Part shown: piece by piece, positions 8,688 through 18,729 of the stretch
How positions within the stretch are numbered: position 1 is the stretch's first letter
How the letters are laid out: every line of letters begins with the position of its first letter
From: Cohnella pontilimi
GTDB taxonomy: Bacteria > Bacillota > Bacilli > Paenibacillales > Paenibacillaceae
Assembly (NCBI RefSeq): GCF_005049045.1
Contig: NZ_SUPK01000002.1
Location: 372,001-436,000 of the forward strand
Direction: 5' to 3'
DNA: 64,000 bases
Made by a program: the position numbers and the translations under genes
Notes under the pieces: model-generated
Told to the model about the DNA's origin: nothing
Databases searched by the model: none
The model's input: only the letters and a program-made list of their open reading frames with translations

Positions 8688-10769
8688 TTATCCGACCAGT
8701 TTCGAAAAGTCCGCAAAAGCTCTCACATCGTCTGCGATTAGCGCCAGCACGGCGAGCCGGTTGTTGCGCACGGCTTCGTCTTCGGCCATGACCATGACGG
8801 CTTCAAAGAAGCCGGCAACCGGTCCGCTCAGCGAAGCGAGTGAGGACAACGCCGCGTCCATGCGCTTCTCGGCGGACGCCGTCAAATAACGGCCGTGGAC
8901 TTGCTGCCAGGCTTCATACAGCGAGCCTTCCGCCGGATCGGCGAACAGCGCCGGGTCCACGCGGCGCGATTCTGCTTTCGCCGCCAAATTGGATAGGCGG
9001 TTAAAAGCTTCCGCCGCCGGTCGGAACGACTCTTTGCGCTCCTCCGCTGTCTCGGCTTGCAAAGCCTGCGCACGCAAGACGGTCCGCCGCACGTCCGCGG
9101 ATCCCGCTCCCAGCACGGCGTCGATGACGTCGTACCGGATGCTTTGTTCGGTCAACACGTTTTTGACCCGCAGCGCGAAAAACTCCTGCATGTCTTTCAC
9201 GATGTCGTAAGCTTCTCGTTTCAGGCCGCGGGCGGCATGCGCCTGCAGCGCGATATCGAACAGTTCGTCGAGCGTGAGCTCCAGCTCGTGCTCAAGCAGC
9301 GTGGCCACGATGCCGGCCGCTTGGCGGCGGAGCGCGTACGGATCCTGTGAGCCGGTCGGGATGATCCCGATGGAGAAACAGCCGGCGATCGTGTCGATTT
9401 TATCTGCGATGCCGACAATCGCACCCACCAGCGAAGCCGGCGGACGGTCCCCCGCATTACGCGGAGAGTAGTGCTCGTTGATTGCGCGGGCGACGGTTTC
9501 CCTCTCACCGGCTTTGCGCGCGTAGTCTTCTCCCATGATCCCTTGAAGTTCCGGGAATTCGTACACCATTTGGGTGACGAGATCGAACTTGCAAATGTCG
9601 GCCGTCCGGCTCACATCGGAACGCACCGCATCGTCTGCGAGCAGCCGCTCGGCGAGCTTGTCCGCAATGGTGCGGACGCGGCGTACCTTGTCGGCCACCG
9701 TGCCCAGCTCTTCGTGGTAGACAATGTTTTCGAGCTTGGCCAAAGCATCCGGAATCGCGAGCTTTTTATCTTCCTCGTAGAAAAATTTCGCATCGGACAA
9801 CCGCGCACGCAGCACCTTTTCATTCCCTTTGGCCACAACATCCAGCGATACGGCGTCGCCGTTGCGCACGGTGACGAAGAACGGCTGTAGCTTACCTTCC
9901 TTGTTGAGCACAGGGAAATAGCGCTGGTGCTCGCGCATCGAGGTAATGAGCACTTCCTGCGGGATGTCCAGGAAAGACGGATCGAACGAGCCGGCAAGCA
10001 CCGTCGGCGTTTCGACCAGGAACAGCACCTCTTCGAGCAAATCGTCCTGGACGGCGATTTCCCAACTTTTCTCTTGCGCGAGGGAGCGAATGCCGGAGAG
10101 AATCGCGGCTTCCCGCTCCTCTACGTCGACGATCACGTGCTGCTCGCGCAGCCGCTCCACATACTGTGCCGGCTCGTCGATCACCGGATCGGCGCCCAGG
10201 AAACGATGCCCGCGGGACTCTTTGCCGGCGGATACGCCGGTGATTTCGAACGGCACGACTTCCGTGCCGTGAAGGGCCACCAGCCAGCGGATCGGACGAA
10301 CGTACCGGAGCTCGTAAGCGCCCCAGCGCATATTTTTCGGGAACGTCAGGGAAGTGATGAGCGCCGGCAACGCCTCGGGCAGCAAGGAAGCCGTCTCCAC
10401 GCCGATGCTGCTTTTGTTCGCATAAACATATTCCACACCGGCGAGCTCCTTGAAAAACAAAGCTTCCGGATCCACACCTTGACTGCGTGCGAAGCCGAGC
10501 GCCGCCTTGCTCCAGGCGCCGGACTCGTCCAACGCGATTTTGCGCGCCGGCCCTTTCACCTCTTCGCTCACGTCCTCTTGCTTATCAGCCAATCCGCTGA
10601 CGAGTACGGCCAGCCGGCGGGGCGTCGCGTAGGATTGCACATCGCCGTATGTTAAACGGCTGCTTTGCAGCCATTTTTCGGTTTTGTCCTTCAACTGTTC
10701 CATCGCCGCGCGCACGAACCGGGCGGGTACTTCTTCCATGCCGATTTCCAGCAGCAGATCCTTAGGCAT
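8688..10769 (-). CDS. glyS: Glycine--tRNA ligase beta subunit
   Basis: A 693-residue beta subunit of the tetrameric alpha2beta2 glycyl-tRNA synthetase. It begins with [14 protein letters not shown], characteristic of GlyS. It contains the central HD-like region ([16 protein letters not shown]), [16 protein letters not shown], and a C-terminal anticodon-binding DALR-like helical domain. It binds tRNA and assists the catalytic alpha subunit. Length is normal. It overlaps glyQ by 8 bases and shares its T-box control. Confidence 0.97.
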   Translation of the reverse strand: MPKDLLLEIGMEEVPARFVRAAMEQLKDKTEKWLQSSRLTYGDVQSYATPRRLAVLVSGLADKQEDVSEEVKGPARKIALDESGAWSKAALGFARSQGVDPEALFFKELAGVEYVYANKSSIGVETASLLPEALPALITSLTFPKNMRWGAYELRYVRPIRWLVALHGTEVVPFEITGVSAGKESRGHRFLGADPVIDEPAQYVERLREQHVIVDVEEREAAILSGIRSLAQEKSWEIAVQDDLLEEVLFLVETPTVLAGSFDPSFLDIPQEVLITSMREHQRYFPVLNKEGKLQPFFVTVRNGDAVSLDVVAKGNEKVLRARLSDAKFFYEEDKKLAIPDALAKLENIVYHEELGTVADKVRRVRTIADKLAERLLADDAVRSDVSRTADICKFDLVTQMVYEFPELQGIMGEDYARKAGERETVARAINEHYSPRNAGDRPPASLVGAIVGIADKIDTIAGCFSIGIIPTGSQDPYALRRQAAGIVATLLEHELELTLDELFDIALQAHAARGLKREAYDIVKDMQEFFALRVKNVLTEQSIRYDVIDAVLGAGSADVRRTVLRAQALQAETAEERKESFRPAAEAFNRLSNLAAKAESRRVDPALFADPAEGSLYEAWQQVHGRYLTASAEKRMDAALSSLASLSGPVAGFFEAVMVMAEDEAVRNNRLAVLALIADDVRAFADFSKLVG

Positions 10770-11649
10770 GCTCAGCAGCTCCTTTCTTCAGCAACGGGAA
10801 TCCGAGACGTTCCCGCTCCTGCAAATACGTGGCCGCTACTTGCCGGGACAAGTTCCGCACCCGGGTAATGTAGCCCGTTCGTTCGGTCACGCTGATCGCG
10901 CCGCGCGCGTCCAGCAAATTGAATGTATGGGAACATTTCAAAGCGTAGTCGTAGGCCGGATACACCAAATTGTGCTCCATGGCGCGTTTGGATTCCGCTT
11001 CATAAGTCGCGAACAACTCGAAAAGCATCGGAGTATCGGAGACCTCGAACGTATATTTCGAATGCTCATACTCTTGCTGACGGAACACATCGCCATACGT
11101 AATGCCGTCAACCCATTCCAGGTCGAACACGTTTTCCTTGGCCTGGATGTAAGAAGCGAGCCGCTCCATCCCGTACGTAATCTCGACGGATACCGGATGA
11201 CAATCGATTCCGCCCACTTGTTGGAAGTAGGTAAATTGCGTAACTTCCATACCGTCGAGCCAAACTTCCCAACCGAGACCCCAAGCGCCCAAGCCCGGAT
11301 GTTCCCAGTTATCCTCGACAAAGCGGATGTCATGATGGCGAGGATCCACGCCCAGCCGTTTCAAGCTGTCCAAATAAAGTTCTTGAATATTGTCCGGGGA
11401 CGGCTTCATGATGACCTGAAATTGATGATGCTGGTAGAGACGGTTCGGATTCTCGCCGTACCGGCCGTCGGCAGGGCGACGGGAAGGTTCTACGTACGCC
11501 ACGTTCCACGGTTCCGGTCCGATCGACCGGAGGAACGTCATCGGATTTAACGTGCCCGCACCTTTCTCGACATCGTAAGGCTGCACGACGATACAGCCTT
11601 GTTCGCCCCAAAATTGCTGAAGCGTCAAAATCATTTGCTGAAAATTCAT
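10762..11649 (-). CDS. glyQ: Glycine--tRNA ligase alpha subunit
   Basis: A 295-residue catalytic alpha subunit that activates glycine and charges tRNA-Gly. Class II motifs are clear: [13 protein letters not shown] near residue 25, [16 protein letters not shown] near 55, and [21 protein letters not shown] near 150. The ATG at 11649 is chosen because GAGGTG lies upstream and the next in-frame start would add 15 residues lacking family similarity. Expression is predicted to be set by the glycine T-box in the 345-base leader. Confidence 0.97.
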   Translation of the reverse strand: MNFQQMILTLQQFWGEQGCIVVQPYDVEKGAGTLNPMTFLRSIGPEPWNVAYVEPSRRPADGRYGENPNRLYQHHQFQVIMKPSPDNIQELYLDSLKRLGVDPRHHDIRFVEDNWEHPGLGAWGLGWEVWLDGMEVTQFTYFQQVGGIDCHPVSVEITYGMERLASYIQAKENVFDLEWVDGITYGDVFRQQEYEHSKYTFEVSDTPMLFELFATYEAESKRAMEHNLVYPAYDYALKCSHTFNLLDARGAISVTERTGYITRVRNLSRQVAATYLQERERLGFPLLKKGAAEHA

Positions 11650-11720
11650 GTTCTTTCGCACCTCGCACAGTTTATATCTTCTTCCCAGAGGCATTCATAG
11701 GGCTTTTTTGGGGGAATAAA

Positions 11721-11763
11721 CAAAAAACCGTCCCTACGTCCGCCATCGCGGACGTAGGGACGG
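11721..11763 (-). terminator. T-box-controlled intrinsic terminator
   Basis: On the minus strand there is a perfect 16-base stem (11728-11743 with 11748-11763) around a 4-base loop, followed by TTTTTTG. It is the off-state structure of the glyQ leader. Confidence 0.92.
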
Positions 11764-11988
11764 GAGCACATCCCGCGGTTCCACCCTACTTGGTCTTCCG
11801 CCGGAGCGGACGACCCACTTTGTTCCGAGCCTGTCTCTCAGGAGCGCCTTTCACCTGGTCCGTCCGTCCGGGCTTGCACTGTCCCCGGCTCGCTTGGCTG
11901 CCGACGGTATCCGGCTACTTTTTCCTTCATCGAGAACCTTGAGGCCTTACCGATCGATTCGCCATGCGACGGATCGGATCAGCCGATT
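11721..11988 (-). promoter_or_regulatory. Glycine T-box riboswitch leader of glyQ-glyS
   Basis: The minus strand carries the invariant 14-base T-box sequence AGGGTGGAACCGCG (11774-11787). Its UGGA can pair with the UCCA end of tRNA-Gly. It is followed by a strong terminator and preceded by a Stem I with the AGCGAGCC bulge side and a GTGCAAG apical element. The likely specifier codon is GGC at 11846-11848 within GAAAGGCGCTCC, matching glycine. Uncharged tRNA-Gly should stabilise the antiterminator and allow glyQS transcription. The interval 11650-12019 holds this leader and its promoter and no protein gene. Confidence 0.92.
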
Positions 11989-11994
11989 ATGACC

Positions 11995-12023
11995 ATTCTA
12001 TCCAACGAACGGCAGGATGTCAA
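11995..12023 (-). promoter_or_regulatory. SigA promoter of glyQ-glyS
   Basis: On the minus strand there is a perfect -35 TTGACA (12018-12023), a 17-base spacer and a -10 TAGAAT (11995-12000). The -35 lies across the recO stop codon, so glyQS has its own promoter at the end of the upstream operon. Confidence 0.88.
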
Positions 12024-12841
12024 ACTGCCGGGCCGTCATCCGTCTCCGGCTCGGCGCGGGATTCCCGCGTTCCTTCCTCCGCCGGCCTTCCGAGCAGTTC
12101 TCCATGCCGTTCCCATTGATCCAGAAAGTTGCGGGACTTGAGATTCAAACCGAGATGGTGGTCCATCCAGCGGCGCAGGGCAAGCTGCAGTTGGCGTTTG
12201 GAGCTGTCCTTTAAGGAGATGCTGCCCAGCCGGTTCAGATCGAGTCCGGCGAACAGTCGAAGCAGTTTCCAAACGCCCGGATCCAGCTCCAATGCCGCAG
12301 GGTCCCGATGACGGCAAAGCGGGCATAACGCGCCTCCCGCGGACGGGCTGAACCGGAACGGTTCTTCCGTCCGGCCGCAATTCACGCATTCGTCCAGCAC
12401 GGGCAAGTAACCGGCCGCGCCGATCACGACCATCTCATAAACGCGCATCACAACCGCGGGATCCTTCCCTTCGGCCAGCGCCGCGAGACACGCCTTCAGC
12501 TGCCGGAACAAAAAAGCGCTGGCATCCTCGTCGCCGACCGCCCGGTCCGTCAGCTCCGCCGCGTAGGAGGCGTAAGCGGGACCCTCCAAGCCTTCGCGCA
12601 GCTCGCGGAACGGCTCGATCACTTCCCCGCTGTTCAGCGTCCCGAGCGAGCCGGACTTATAAAACGAATACTCCCCATATGTAAACAATTGCGCCAGCGC
12701 GCCGTAGCGGCTTTTGGGCTTGCGCGCTCCGCGTATGACGACACCCTGCTTGCCGTGCGTCGGCGTAAGCAGGGTGACGATTTTGTTGCCTTCTCCGTAA
12801 TCCGTGCTCCGGATTACGATGCCTTCCACGCGATAGAGCAT
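12020..12841 (-). CDS. recO: DNA repair protein RecO
   Basis: A 273-residue recombination mediator that helps RecR load RecA on SSB-coated DNA. The N-terminal OB fold starts LYRVEGIVIRSTDYGEGNK, followed by a helical domain and a zinc site made by CVNCG near residue 150 and CPLCRH near 175. The last 25 residues are a charged, disordered-looking tail (RESRAEPETDDG). Length is typical. It follows yqzL and era as in B. subtilis. Confidence 0.95.
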   Translation of the reverse strand: MLYRVEGIVIRSTDYGEGNKIVTLLTPTHGKQGVVIRGARKPKSRYGALAQLFTYGEYSFYKSGSLGTLNSGEVIEPFRELREGLEGPAYASYAAELTDRAVGDEDASAFLFRQLKACLAALAEGKDPAVVMRVYEMVVIGAAGYLPVLDECVNCGRTEEPFRFSPSAGGALCPLCRHRDPAALELDPGVWKLLRLFAGLDLNRLGSISLKDSSKRQLQLALRRWMDHHLGLNLKSRNFLDQWERHGELLGRPAEEGTRESRAEPETDDGPAV

Positions 12842-12888
12842 CGGACCTCTCCCCCGTCCGAACCGCCCGTTTCAGCGCCGGGCCGTCC

Positions 12889-13047
12889 TCAAGACGGAAC
12901 CGCCTCTCCCGCGGAACCGCCGTCCTCTTGTTCGGGCGCCCCTTCCGGTTGACCGTCGGAGCTGCCAAGCTTGTCCATTTCCTTATACAATAAATAAGCT
13001 TCGATGTCGCCGGTTTGCCTAAACACGTGCCATGTAAAATCCCGCAC
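12889..13047 (-). CDS. yqzL: YqzL family small protein
   Basis: A 52-residue protein starting with GTG at 13047, behind GGAGAGG. The translation begins VRDFTWHVFRQTGDIEAYLL, which matches the DFTWNVFxxTGxIxxYLLYKE pattern of the YqzL family found between era and recO in Bacillales. The C-terminal 20 residues are rich in Gly, Glu and Ser. Function is unknown. Because it is short it is easily missed. Confidence 0.85.
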   Translation of the reverse strand: MRDFTWHVFRQTGDIEAYLLYKEMDKLGSSDGQPEGAPEQEDGGSAGEAVPS

Positions 13048-13148
13048 AGCGCTTCATCCTCTCCGGGCGGAAATGACTTGCTCTTCCCCGTATAGAATGC
13101 CCTTAGCCGCCGACGGTAATGCCTGACAACATTTTGCGAATGAGCCGC

Positions 13149-14045
13149 TCAGTCGTTCCGGAAACCGAGCGATTTGAGCACGGACTCGCGGTTGCGCCAA
13201 TCCTTTTTGACTTTGACCCACAATTCCAAAAAAGTTTTGGAGCCCAGCAGCCGTTCGATGTCAAAACGGGCAAGCTGCCCGATTTCCTTGAGCAGCGAGC
13301 CGCTTTTGCCGATGATGATGCCTTTTTGCGAGTCCCGCTCCACATAAATCACCGCGCCGATATTGACAACCCCATTTTCGCCGACACTCATGCTTTCGAT
13401 TTCTACGGCGATCGAGTGGGGCACTTCCTCCCGGGTTTTGAGCAAAATCTTTTCCCGAATCAGCTCGGCGCAGACGAACTGCTCCGGATGATCCGTCACC
13501 TGATCCGCGGGATAGTACATCGGGCCTTCCGGCAAATATTTGCCGACCTGCTCGAGCAGCGCATTCACATTGTTGCCATGGAGCGCGGATACCGGAACGA
13601 TTTCCGTGAAATCGTACAGCTTGCGGTACTGCTCGATAAGCGGCAGCAACGCCTCGGGATGCACTTTGTCGATTTTGTTGAGCACGAGGAACACGGGTGT
13701 GTCGACGTTTTTGAGCCGTTCAATGATGTAGCGGTCCCCGCCGCCCAGCTCCTCCGTCACATCCGTGAGAAAAAGAACCGCTTCTACTTCTTCCAAGGCG
13801 CTTTGAGCGGCTTTCACCATAAAGTCCCCGAGCTTGGAAAACGGCTTATGAATGCCCGGCGTATCCAAAAAGACGATCTGCATGTCCTCGGTCGTATATA
13901 CTCCGTGGATCTTATTTCGCGTCGTCTGCGGTTTGTCGGACATGATGGCGATTTTTTGACCGATTACCTGGTTCATGAGCGTGGATTTTCCCACATTGGG
14001 GCGTCCGACGATCGCCACGAACCCTGATTTGAAGCCTTGCTTCAT
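13149..14045 (-). CDS. era: GTPase Era
   Basis: A 298-residue ribosome-associated GTPase acting in 16S rRNA maturation and 30S assembly. G1 [12 protein letters not shown] is near residue 14, G3 DTPGIHKP near 61, and G4 NKIDKV near 122. A C-terminal KH domain includes [15 protein letters not shown]. The ATG at 14045 has a GAAGGAGAG site; the open frame upstream of it is unrelated. It lies between cdd and yqzL, in the standard Bacillales order. Confidence 0.97.
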   Translation of the reverse strand: MKQGFKSGFVAIVGRPNVGKSTLMNQVIGQKIAIMSDKPQTTRNKIHGVYTTEDMQIVFLDTPGIHKPFSKLGDFMVKAAQSALEEVEAVLFLTDVTEELGGGDRYIIERLKNVDTPVFLVLNKIDKVHPEALLPLIEQYRKLYDFTEIVPVSALHGNNVNALLEQVGKYLPEGPMYYPADQVTDHPEQFVCAELIREKILLKTREEVPHSIAVEIESMSVGENGVVNIGAVIYVERDSQKGIIIGKSGSLLKEIGQLARFDIERLLGSKTFLELWVKVKKDWRNRESVLKSLGFRND

Positions 14046-14071
14046 CGCTTTCTCTCCTTCGGTGCCGCCGA

Positions 14072-14491
14072 TTAAGTCAGGTCCTTCTTCGAAAATGCTC
14101 CCGGAAGAAGCTCCGAAACCGTCGTCATCCGGTAATCGCCCTGCATATTCCCCAAGATGACGGGCATGTCGGGCGAACACAACTCCACCATCACTTGGCG
14201 GCAAATGCCGCACGGCGTAATCGGCGTGTCCGTGTCGCCGATGACGGCGGCCACCTGGAATTCTCCCGGCTTGCGTCCGTCGGCGATGGCCCGGAACAAG
14301 GCCGTCCGTTCCGCGCAGTTGGTCGGTCCGTAAGCGGCGTTCTCCACGTTGCATCCGGCGTGCAGTTGTCCGTCCGAATCCATGAATACCGCACCCACGC
14401 CGAAGTTCGAATAGGGCACATAAGCCCGGGTTCTCGCTTGTTTGGCAGCTTCAAGCAGCTGCTCGGCGTTCCATTGTCGTGGATCCCCCAT
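14072..14491 (-). CDS. cdd: Cytidine deaminase
   Basis: A 139-residue homotetrameric-type cytidine deaminase converting (deoxy)cytidine to (deoxy)uridine in pyrimidine salvage. The zinc and catalytic motifs [18 protein letters not shown] and [12 protein letters not shown] are complete. The ATG at 14491 has GGAGA 5 bases upstream; the in-frame start at 14530 would add a basic extension overlapping dgkA. Confidence 0.95.
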   Translation of the reverse strand: MGDPRQWNAEQLLEAAKQARTRAYVPYSNFGVGAVFMDSDGQLHAGCNVENAAYGPTNCAERTALFRAIADGRKPGEFQVAAVIGDTDTPITPCGICRQVMVELCSPDMPVILGNMQGDYRMTTVSELLPGAFSKKDLT

Positions 14492-14508
14492 CGTTCTCCT
14501 TCTCCTCT

Positions 14509-14883
14509 TTATCCGAATAAGAGCCGGCACAGCGGCGGCGCCAGCACAACCAAACCAACAAAAACCGCGAAGGACGCCGCGACCAGCACGGCGCCGGCCG
14601 CCGCGTCCTTGGCCGCTTTGGCCAGCGGGTGCCGCTCAGGCGTCGCCAAATCTACCGTGCGTTCGACCGCCGTATTGATGAGCTCCGTCGTCCAAACCGC
14701 GGACACCGCCGCGCCGAGCCAAAGCCAACCGCCTGCGGGAATGCGAAGCCAGATGCCCGCCGCTGCCGCCGCAATCGCCGCTCCAACGTGGAAACGCATA
14801 TGCCGCTCTTGCCGAATCGCATACCCGATGCCTTCGATCGCATGCCGGAACGATTCCGCCAAAGAAGCACGCGGCCCGTTCAC
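14509..14883 (-). CDS. dgkA: Diacylglycerol/undecaprenol kinase DgkA
   Basis: A 124-residue integral membrane kinase with three transmembrane helices. The family signature is TTELINTAVERTVDL near residue 65, followed by HPLAKAAKDAAAGAVLV. In Gram-positive bacteria this family mainly phosphorylates undecaprenol, feeding the wall lipid carrier. It starts with GTG at 14883, overlapping the ybeY stop as GTGA, so the two are translationally coupled. Confidence 0.94.
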   Translation of the reverse strand: MNGPRASLAESFRHAIEGIGYAIRQERHMRFHVGAAIAAAAAGIWLRIPAGGWLWLGAAVSAVWTTELINTAVERTVDLATPERHPLAKAAKDAAAGAVLVAASFAVFVGLVVLAPPLCRLLFG

Positions 14884-15419
14884 CGGGTCAGCCCCGCTTT
14901 CGCGAGCACCTCTTCCTGTTTGGCGAACATCCGCTTCTCGTCCGCTTCCGAGTCATGATCGTAGCCGAGCAAATGCAAAAACCCGTGAACGAATAAAAAG
15001 CCGAGTTCCCGTTCGAAGCTGTGACCGTATTCCGCAGCCTGCGCCTCGGCGCGGGGCACCGAGATGACGATGTCTCCGAGCAGGTCCGAGAACGGATCGC
15101 CGGCACGGTCTGCGTCTTCCCATTCTCCGCTTTCGCCGGCCGCTTCGTATTCGTCTTCGAAACGTACCTCCGGCTCGTCACCGGCGCTTTCCACCATCGA
15201 AAAAGAAAGCACGTCGGTCGGCTTGTCCAATCCGCGATATTGCCGGTTCAAGGTCTGAATACCCTCATCGTCGGTCAACGTCAGTGTGACGATGCCGCTC
15301 TCGACCCCTTCGGCTTCACCTGCAATTTTCAGCAGTGTCTCGAGCCGTTCCATCCAAGCTTCTTCTTGGGCGCCGGCGCCGTCTTCGCGTTCGTCGATCC
15401 ATTCCAGACTCAAGGTCAT
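14880..15419 (-). CDS. ybeY: Endoribonuclease YbeY (rRNA maturation factor)
   Basis: A 179-residue metalloprotein with the zinc signature HGFLHLLGYDH (H-x3-H-x5-H) near residue 145, preceded by the family motif LNRQYRGLDKPTDVLSF. It acts in 16S rRNA 3' maturation and ribosome quality control. Between the two motifs is an acidic insertion of about 30 residues (EDEYEAAGESGEWEDAD) that makes it longer than the usual 155 residues. It overlaps the pgpH stop by 4 bases. Confidence 0.95.
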   Translation of the reverse strand: MTLSLEWIDEREDGAGAQEEAWMERLETLLKIAGEAEGVESGIVTLTLTDDEGIQTLNRQYRGLDKPTDVLSFSMVESAGDEPEVRFEDEYEAAGESGEWEDADRAGDPFSDLLGDIVISVPRAEAQAAEYGHSFERELGFLFVHGFLHLLGYDHDSEADEKRMFAKQEEVLAKAGLTR

Positions 15420-17725
15420 GACAGATTCTCCTTGGCAAGCCCGGCGGCCGCTTGATCCGCGGCGGCAGGGCTCGTTTCCGTTGGTTTTTTGAGCGGTTTG
15501 ATGTCTTTATCGTCGGGATACTCGATGCGCGAATGAAACATGCCGATCACGGTCTGTTTCAGCGACTCCGCAATCTGGTCAAGCTCGCGGAGCGTCAAGT
15601 CGCACTCGTTGAACTGGTTGTCGTCGAGCCGGTCTTTAATGATTTTGCCGATGATTTGCTCAATCTGTTCCACCTTCGGATGATTCAGCGAGCGCACTGC
15701 GGCTTCCACACAGTCGGCGATGCCGACGATGGCCGCCTCTTTGGTCTGCGCCTTCGGGCCGGGGTAACGAAAATCGTCTTCCGTGTAAGTGGGAATGACA
15801 TCTTGTTCCTTCGCCTGCTTGACCGCTTTGTAGTAAAAATATTTGAGAAATGTGGTACCGTGATGCTGCTCCGCAATATCGCGTATCTGCTTGGGCAGCT
15901 TGTGGGTCTTCAGCATTTCGGCTCCGTCGCGCGCGTGAGCGATAATAATGGACGTGCTTACTTTCGGATCCAGCTTGTCGTGCGGATTGTCCCCGCCATT
16001 CTGATTCTCGATGAAATATTGCGGGCGCTTCGTTTTGCCGACATCGTGATAAAAAGATCCGACCCGGCACAACAGTCCGTTCGCGCCGATCGCTTCGGCC
16101 GCCGCTTCCGACAGGTTGCCCACCATCAGGCTGTGGTGATACGTACCGGGCGTCTCCGTGAGCAGCTTGCGAAGCAGCGGATGATTCGGGTTCGACAGCT
16201 CTACGAGCTTCACCGCCGACAGCAGTCCGAACGTCACCTCGAAAAACGGCATCAAACCGATGACGAGCACGGCCGTTAGCAGTCCGCTGCCGAACATGAA
16301 GCCCACCGCTTGGGCCAGCCTCAGCTGGTCCGTTTCCTGTCCGACCAGCAGCAGCGCGATGACCGCAAGCGATCCGAACAGGCTGACCATAATCCCCGCC
16401 TTCAAAATCGAAGAACGCTGGCGGACGCGATGGATTGCGAGAACCGCCGTGAACGAAACGACCGCGGCCGCGAAGCCGTACCGGAAGTCGAACAGGCTTT
16501 CCTGCTCCACATTTAGGATGATGCTGGCCAGCAGCGTAAACACAGATGCACTGACAAGCCCGAAATGAAGATCGAGCAGCATCGTGACGAGCATACTGCC
16601 CATCGCCACAGGCGCCAGAAAACCGACGAACGGAAGCTGCGGACTATGGGTAAGCGCCACGAGATGCATGATCAAAATATTGACGCCGAAAATGATCAGC
16701 AGCATAAGCCAATGGAGATTGGAGCGCGTCGGCGTAGGCCTGACGGGAGCCGTGACCGTTCCGTAAACGTAGAGCCCGATGGTCATGAGCACGGCCAGGA
16801 GAAACACCCCGAGCTGCGGCCAATACGTGCGGTGTTCCTGCAGCAGATCGAGCGCCAGTAAACGGCTGTAAATGTCCTCGTTCACCACTTGGCCTTTTTT
16901 GACCAGAATGTCTCCTTGCTTGATGAGCACCGTCGGCGTGTTTTGCTTTGCCTCGACTTTGGCCGCTTCCGTCGCTTTTTTGTCGAAAAATTTGTTCGGC
17001 AAAATGGTCAGGCGCACCAGTTCTTGAACGATTTCCCGCTCGATCTTGAGGGTCAGGGAGCTGGCATTCACCTGCTCAGCAACCTTAGTCCGGGCGGTCT
17101 CGGCGTCGGTCAACGCCTCGTACGTCAGCTTCCGAACAATATCCTTGCCGACCGTTTTCATATCGGTCAATTGGTCGGCCGACAGCCGGGGGAGCTTGTA
17201 AAACGTTTCTTCAGGTATTTGATACATCTGCGAAGCGACGATCTTTTGCAATTCGGTCAGCAATCCGGACGTGTTCATTTCCGATTGGGAATAAGCCGCC
17301 GTGACGGTTTGGACGTGACGTTCGACCCGCTCGGGGATTTCCCTCCGGTAAATGTCGACCTTTTTATCTTCTGTGATTTCTGCGTCTTGATTCAGCTGCT
17401 CGATCCTCGTGAATATTTCGTCGATCAGCTGCTCGTTGCGCATCGGAACGATGGCATAGACGGGATCGACCTCTGCAGCGGCCTTCTCCTGCGCCTCCAG
17501 CGTCGATTTCTGGTCGGCGATTTGGTGAGGCGCTTTGATGTCCCGGTCGCTTACTGCGCCGAGCGTAATATTGTAGGTTTCCGGCACAAGGCGCGAGGCG
17601 ATGCTGAAGTAAAACAACAACGCAAAAAGCAGGATCAGGAGCCAGCGAATGGCTACGCTGTGCTGCCAGCCTGCCTGGGGCAAGGTCAGATGGGTGCCCG
17701 ACGTGCCGCTTCGATTCCGACTCAT
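15416..17725 (-). CDS. pgpH: Cyclic-di-AMP phosphodiesterase PgpH (7TMR-HD family, YqfF)
   Basis: This 769-residue protein has the full 7TMR-HD layout. It has an N-terminal membrane segment at about residues 25-45, a large extracytoplasmic 7TMR-HDED domain to about residue 300, seven hydrophobic segments (300-500), then a cytoplasmic HD phosphohydrolase with the metal motif SFYHDVGKTKRP and a preceding TYHHSLMVGN. PgpH hydrolyses c-di-AMP, which controls potassium and osmolyte balance. It lies between phoH and ybeY and overlaps ybeY by 4 bases. Confidence 0.96.
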   Translation of the reverse strand: MSRNRSGTSGTHLTLPQAGWQHSVAIRWLLILLFALLFYFSIASRLVPETYNITLGAVSDRDIKAPHQIADQKSTLEAQEKAAAEVDPVYAIVPMRNEQLIDEIFTRIEQLNQDAEITEDKKVDIYRREIPERVERHVQTVTAAYSQSEMNTSGLLTELQKIVASQMYQIPEETFYKLPRLSADQLTDMKTVGKDIVRKLTYEALTDAETARTKVAEQVNASSLTLKIEREIVQELVRLTILPNKFFDKKATEAAKVEAKQNTPTVLIKQGDILVKKGQVVNEDIYSRLLALDLLQEHRTYWPQLGVFLLAVLMTIGLYVYGTVTAPVRPTPTRSNLHWLMLLIIFGVNILIMHLVALTHSPQLPFVGFLAPVAMGSMLVTMLLDLHFGLVSASVFTLLASIILNVEQESLFDFRYGFAAAVVSFTAVLAIHRVRQRSSILKAGIMVSLFGSLAVIALLLVGQETDQLRLAQAVGFMFGSGLLTAVLVIGLMPFFEVTFGLLSAVKLVELSNPNHPLLRKLLTETPGTYHHSLMVGNLSEAAAEAIGANGLLCRVGSFYHDVGKTKRPQYFIENQNGGDNPHDKLDPKVSTSIIIAHARDGAEMLKTHKLPKQIRDIAEQHHGTTFLKYFYYKAVKQAKEQDVIPTYTEDDFRYPGPKAQTKEAAIVGIADCVEAAVRSLNHPKVEQIEQIIGKIIKDRLDDNQFNECDLTLRELDQIAESLKQTVIGMFHSRIEYPDDKDIKPLKKPTETSPAAADQAAAGLAKENLS

Positions 17726-17742
17726 CCGGCGTACTCCTTCCT

Positions 17743-18714
17743 CTATGGCTGCTGATCTCGATCTTGGTTGTAAGCCATGATGATTTTTTGTACGAGCGCA
17801 TGCCGTACGACATCCTGCTCCGAAAAGTGGACGATGCCGATTTCCTCGACATCACGCAATATACGCTGGGCTTCGATCAAGCCCGACTGCCGGCCTTTGG
17901 GCAGGTCGATTTGCGTAACGTCCCCGGTGATGACCATATGCGACCCGAAGCCGAGGCGTGTCAGGAACATTTTCATTTGTTCCGGGGTCGTGTTCTGAGC
18001 CTCGTCCAAAATGATGAACGAATCGTCCAGCGTCCGTCCTCTCATGTAAGCAAGCGGAGCGATCTCGATCATGCCGCGTTCCATGGCCTTGGCCACGCCT
18101 TCGGCGCCCAGCACGTCGTTCAAAGCGTCGTATAATGGGCGCAGATAAGGATCCACCTTCTCCTGCAGATCGCCCGGCAGGAAGCCGAGGCTCTCCCCCG
18201 CCTCCACCGCGGGACGGGTAAGAAGGATGCGCTTCACTTTGCCGTTCTTGAGTGCAGCTACGGCCGAAACGACCGCAAGATAGGTTTTGCCTGTGCCGGC
18301 CGGCCCGATGCCGAAAACGATATCTTTCCTGCGTATAGTTGTGACGTAGTGCCGCTGGCCGAGTGTTTTGGGAATGATCGGCTTGCCGCGGAACGTTGTC
18401 GTGATTTCACCTTTGAAAAGCGCCAGCAGTTGGTCCGCTTTCATCTCGCGTGCCAAACTCAGCGCATATCGGACGTCTCGTTCATTCAGCTGCAGTCCGC
18501 TTCTGATGAGCTGGAGCAGCGTCTCGAACAACTGCTCGAGCGACCGGACTTCTTTGTCCGAACCGTCCAGGACGATTTCAGATTCGCGGGTATGAATGAC
18601 GGATTCCGTCTCTTGTTCGATCAAGCGCAGAAATTTATCCTGCGGACCGAACAGCGCCAGCCCCTCCGCCGTATTTTCGAGCGGGATCGATACCGATAGT
18701 TTCAGTTCCGACAA
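17743..18714 (-). CDS. phoH: PhoH family ATPase
   Basis: A 323-residue P-loop ATPase with Walker A GPAGTGKTYLAV near residue 138, Walker B SFIILDEAQNT near 230 and the sensor motif MVITGDVTQIDLP. The N-terminal region has the KH-like fold found in Bacillus PhoH (YqfE-type). The family is linked to RNA handling but the reaction is not settled. It starts with TTG at 18714. It lies between yqfD and pgpH as in other spore formers. Confidence 0.94.
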   Translation of the reverse strand: MSELKLSVSIPLENTAEGLALFGPQDKFLRLIEQETESVIHTRESEIVLDGSDKEVRSLEQLFETLLQLIRSGLQLNERDVRYALSLAREMKADQLLALFKGEITTTFRGKPIIPKTLGQRHYVTTIRRKDIVFGIGPAGTGKTYLAVVSAVAALKNGKVKRILLTRPAVEAGESLGFLPGDLQEKVDPYLRPLYDALNDVLGAEGVAKAMERGMIEIAPLAYMRGRTLDDSFIILDEAQNTTPEQMKMFLTRLGFGSHMVITGDVTQIDLPKGRQSGLIEAQRILRDVEEIGIVHFSEQDVVRHALVQKIIMAYNQDRDQQP

Positions 18715-18729
18715 AAAGACTCATTCCCC

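Noticed and set aside
12657-12968. Minus-strand 103-codon frame overlapping yqzL and recO
   Set aside because: It is out of frame with both YqzL and RecO, which are supported by family motifs and ribosome sites.
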